DNA of 8,175 nt from an uncultured Clostridia bacterium (GTDB taxonomy: Bacteria > Bacillota_I > Bacilli_A > RF39 > UBA660): positions 1-8,175 of the forward strand of contig CAOJDZ010000022.1 of assembly GCA_948433815.1 (NCBI GenBank), read 5' to 3'. Shown one piece after another: positions 6,065 through 8,175 of the stretch (the stretch's first letter is position 1; every line of letters starts with the position of its first letter). The translations under genes and the position numbers were made by a program. The notes under the pieces were generated by a model. The model was given only the letters and a program-made list of their open reading frames with translations. It had not been told where the DNA came from and did no database searches.

Positions 6065-6136
6065 TTATTTATAAGGGTTTGACTGGGGGTTACAATAAAT
6101 CGTAATCAACCAATTTATTGTATTTTTATCATTCAT
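6065..6136 (-). CDS. possible 23-residue leader-like small ORF
   Basis: A short frame starts at the ATG at 6136, with AAAGAGGTG (6153-6145) 8 nt upstream, and ends at TAA (6067-6065). The product would be 23 residues, beginning MNDKNTINWLITIYCNPQ, with no recognised family. It begins 19 nt after the acetyltransferase stop in the same direction, so it may be the last gene of that transcript. Its codons carry dyad copy 2 and a 10-bp stem-loop, so the reading frame may matter for regulation more than for the peptide. The binding site is the best evidence. The frame is short enough that chance cannot be excluded. Confidence 0.4.
   Translation of the reverse strand: MNDKNTINWLITIYCNPQSNPYK
6086..6111. 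repeat. dyad repeat copy 2, candidate operator
   Basis: The plus strand reads GGGGTTACAA, then TAAA, then TCGTAATCAACC. This is the same as copy 1 at 5931-5953 except that a 4-bp spacer replaces the 2-bp CG and one extra A lies near the right end. The two copies are in direct orientation about 155 bp apart. This copy lies inside the small ORF at 6065-6136. Confidence 0.6.
6091..6122. repeat. perfect 10-bp inverted repeat (stem-loop)
   Basis: TACAATAAAT (6091-6100) and ATTTATTGTA (6113-6122) are perfectly complementary around a 12-nt loop. No T-tract follows on the minus strand (AACCCCC), so it is not a standard terminator. It shares bases with dyad copy 2, and in RNA the two pairings would exclude each other. 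Confidence 0.65.
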
Positions 6137-6155
6137 TTTTATTTCACCTCTTTTT

Positions 6156-6743
6156 CTATATTATAAAACTATAATCATCACGATATTTAATAATTGAATC
6201 ATTAACATTGATATAGTAATAATTAGTCATCTCATTATCATTTGGATCAATTTCTGTTTTATCCAAAACCCCACCTAAAGCAAGAATTGTTTTATTAGAT
6301 CCTATATTATCAAGATTACAATCTAATAATATATTATCTTCTCCCATTTTTTGTTCTTCTATTATACCTAAATATAATGCTATTTTTGCATAACCTTTTC
6401 TTCTTTCAGTAGGCCTAATACCATATCCAATATGTGAAGCACCATTATTTAATAATTCTTTAGAAATTTGATATCTTATATTTATCATACCAATTATTCT
6501 GTTATCACTTTCTCTAACTACAAAAAACGTTTTAGAAGGACATCTATTAATAGATGTAGCATATTTGTACTCCCCTCGTTTTTCTTGCTCTATAATCCAC
6601 TCTTCATATGACAAGTCATCTAAACATCTATCCATACTTCCAGTTCCATTCATATCTGAATTATAAATAACATGCTCTTTCAAATAATCTATAGCGTCTT
6701 CTTTTCTATTAATTGTAGGTTTTTCTAAAAATAATTTTTCCAT
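6156..6743 (-). CDS. GNAT family N-acetyltransferase
   Basis: GNAT enzymes transfer an acetyl group from acetyl-CoA to an amine on a small molecule or protein. In the 195 residues, beta-strand 4 and the acetyl-CoA pyrophosphate loop are clear at IGYGIRPTERRKGYAK (105-120), where RRKGYA is the R/QxxGxG/A motif. The block LLDCNLDNIGSNKTILALGGVL (139-160) is the usual second CoA-contacting region with the conserved Asn. FFVVRESDNRIIGMINIRY (73-91) supplies strands 2-3. The type resembles enzymes annotated as acting on small amines or drugs, but the substrate is unknown. The gene starts 2 bp after the peptidase stop and has only a weak binding site (AAGAGTTGA), so coupling with the peptidase is likely. 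No terminator separates it from the small ORF. Confidence 0.92.
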   Translation of the reverse strand: MEKLFLEKPTINRKEDAIDYLKEHVIYNSDMNGTGSMDRCLDDLSYEEWIIEQEKRGEYKYATSINRCPSKTFFVVRESDNRIIGMINIRYQISKELLNNGASHIGYGIRPTERRKGYAKIALYLGIIEEQKMGEDNILLDCNLDNIGSNKTILALGGVLDKTEIDPNDNEMTNYYYINVNDSIIKYRDDYSFII

Positions 6744-6745
6744 AA

Positions 6746-8175
6746 TTAATTATCAACTCTTTTTTCTTCTAATTCTTTATCTAAAAATTGCGCTATATTT
6801 TTAACTGTATTTTCATCAAATGGATTAGGCATATTATATTTATCTATTAAATCTTTAAAAGAATAATATGAAGCAACACTCCCTAACTCTTTAAATAAAC
6901 TTAAATCATTCTCACACTTATTCCATATAGTAAAAGCGCCAAAATAAGATAAAGCATAATCAATATAATAAAATGGATTTAAAAATATATGTGATTGCCT
7001 ATAAAAGTATCCACCACTATCTAAATTAATATGTCCACTATTACTTTGTTCAAGTGAATATTTTTTAACTAACTCTAACCAAACTTCTCTTAATTCCTCA
7101 ACTTTTAAATTTTCTTTAGTATATATGCGTTCCTGAAATTCATCAACTAAACAAATATAAGGTAAATATATTACTAAATTATACGTTTTCATAAAAGAAT
7201 ACTTCTTGTAATCTTTATCTGTTTTAAATAAATTTCTAACATACGCGATTAGTATTAATTCCATAGAATAAGAAAACATTTCTGCGATTTCCATAGTAGC
7301 ATATTTTAATAAGGGTGAAACAAAATATTTTTTATCCTCTATAGAAGAACAATATTTTTGTAGCGAATGCCCAAATTCATGCGAAGTAATAATTACATCC
7401 ATGTATGAATTTTTAAAATTCCCAGTTATAACAGGTAAACCACTTTGAACTAAATAATTAGTTATCGCAAAATTAACTTTATTACCATTAGTTTCTAGAT
7501 CTATATACTTATTTAAAAGCATATCATTATATAATTTAGATGCTTCTGAGTCAACATTTTCAAATACCTTTTTAAATTCTCTTAATAATTTTTTACCATT
7601 GTATTTTAAATTAGGCATATCTTCATAAAATACTGTATCATAATATTTAAGTTCTTCTACCCCTAACTCCTCTTTCTGCCAAGTTCTAAGTTTTTCACAT
7701 ATTGGAACTATATATTTAATAACATACTCTCTAAATTTAGTAATATCTTTATAATCATAGCCTATTCTTTTTAAACTTAACAAACTATATTGAACATAAT
7801 TGCTAAATCCTAAAGTCTGTGAAATTTTATTTCTAACATTTACAAGATTAAATAATATATCATCATATATACTTTGTTTACTATAATAAAAATCATTTAA
7901 AGCATCATGTACTTTCTTTCTTATATCTCTATCCTTATTACTAAGATACTGCCCTAATTCTGCAAATGAATACTCTTTTCCATCAAATAATACTTTTTCT
8001 TTATCTAAATTTCTATATCTAGTCTTTAATTCATTTTCTTCTTTTATTAAATCTATAACTTCTTTAGAATTAAGTCTTAATTGATACTCTATAATAGTAA
8101 AAAAATTATTAGGCATAACTTCTCTTAATTGATCTTTAAATTTTGAACTATTAATTTCTTCATAAAAACTTATAA
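6746..8175 (-). CDS. M3 family oligoendopeptidase (PepF-like), 5' end outside the window
   Basis: This is a zinc metallopeptidase of family M3, a cytosolic enzyme that cuts short peptides. An ATG at 8116 would give 456 residues, but the frame stays open upstream to the window edge with 19 more sensible codons (reading YEEINSSKFKDQLREV just before that Met), so the true start lies beyond 8175. Counting from the Met at 8116, HEFGH at 246-250 holds the zinc-binding His pair and catalytic Glu. MEIAEMFSYSMELIL (275-289) contains the third zinc ligand, Glu276 or Glu279. The C-terminal block around NPFYYIDYALSYFGAFTIW is typical of the short bacterial oligoendopeptidase F-like group, usually about 560 residues in total. 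It is followed after 2 bp by the acetyltransferase gene in the same direction. Confidence 0.94.
   Translation of the reverse strand, partial: ISFYEEINSSKFKDQLREVMPNNFFTIIEYQLRLNSKEVIDLIKEENELKTRYRNLDKEKVLFDGKEYSFAELGQYLSNKDRDIRKKVHDALNDFYYSKQSIYDDILFNLVNVRNKISQTLGFSNYVQYSLLSLKRIGYDYKDITKFREYVIKYIVPICEKLRTWQKEELGVEELKYYDTVFYEDMPNLKYNGKKLLREFKKVFENVDSEASKLYNDMLLNKYIDLETNGNKVNFAITNYLVQSGLPVITGNFKNSYMDVIITSHEFGHSLQKYCSSIEDKKYFVSPLLKYATMEIAEMFSYSMELILIAYVRNLFKTDKDYKKYSFMKTYNLVIYLPYICLVDEFQERIYTKENLKVEELREVWLELVKKYSLEQSNSGHINLDSGGYFYRQSHIFLNPFYYIDYALSYFGAFTIWNKCENDLSLFKELGSVASYYSFKDLIDKYNMPNPFDENTVKNIAQFLDKELEEKRVDN

Noticed and set aside
6079..6107. Rightward promoter-like TTGACT with GTAATC 17 bp later
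   Set aside because: The -10 box is poor and no rightward gene exists between here and the window end.
5931..6111. The two dyads as attachment sites of a mobile element
   Set aside because: They flank only about 130 bp with no integrase or transposase, and their spacers differ in length, which recombinase core sites do not tolerate well.
1..8175. CRISPR array, tRNA or rRNA genes
   Set aside because: I saw no regularly spaced repeats, tRNA-like folds with a TTCGA loop and CCA end, or rRNA-like conserved segments on either strand.
1..8175. Mycoplasma-type code (TGA as Trp)
   Set aside because: The Trp codons I checked are TGG, none of the recognised genes has an internal TGA, and TGA ends the glycosylase-like gene at the expected place. 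A cell-wall polymerase also argues for a walled organism.

Overview
The window is strongly AT-rich, with clear Gram-positive ribosome binding sites (AAAGGAGG-like), sigma-A promoters with near-consensus boxes, and Firmicutes-type proteins: a SEDS cell-wall polymerase, a YjcZ-like tiny membrane protein, peptide deformylase and RbgA. Tryptophan is read from TGG and the standard code fits. This suggests a low-GC, walled Bacillota organism, perhaps an uncultured Bacilli- or Clostridia-related lineage. The species cannot be named from the sequence.

Left part (1-2800). The 5' part of an ftsW/rodA/spoVE-type gene runs leftward off the window. A tiny Gly/Tyr-rich membrane protein gene runs rightward and converges, through a shared bidirectional terminator, on a leftward hypothetical gene (129 aa). 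That gene and def (peptide deformylase) are transcribed divergently from two recognisable promoters. Downstream of def lies a membrane-anchored protein with an acidic tail. It ends in a second hairpin terminator, which separates it from a convergent leftward gene.

Middle part (2795-5888). All genes run leftward. A KilA-N DNA-binding-domain gene overlaps a uracil-DNA-glycosylase-superfamily gene by 11 bp. That gene overlaps rbgA (50S assembly GTPase) by 8 bp, so the three look translationally coupled. A near-perfect consensus promoter at the very end of rbgA then drives a basic, helical protein of unknown function.

Right part (5889-8175). A leftward M3-family oligoendopeptidase (N-terminus outside the window) is followed after 2 bp by a GNAT acetyltransferase. 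A possible 23-codon ORF with a good ribosome binding site comes next. The 176-bp gap before the KilA-N gene is unusual. It and the small ORF carry two copies of an imperfect dyad (GGTTACAA and TCGTAATC halves) about 155 bp apart. One copy overlaps a 10-bp perfect stem inside the small ORF, and the other sits just upstream of the KilA-N gene.

The most interesting candidate is the KilA-N plus Fe-S-type glycosylase pair with its repeated regulatory dyads, placed directly ahead of a core ribosome-assembly gene. It could be a phage-derived or defence-like DNA-surveillance cassette. That is inference only.
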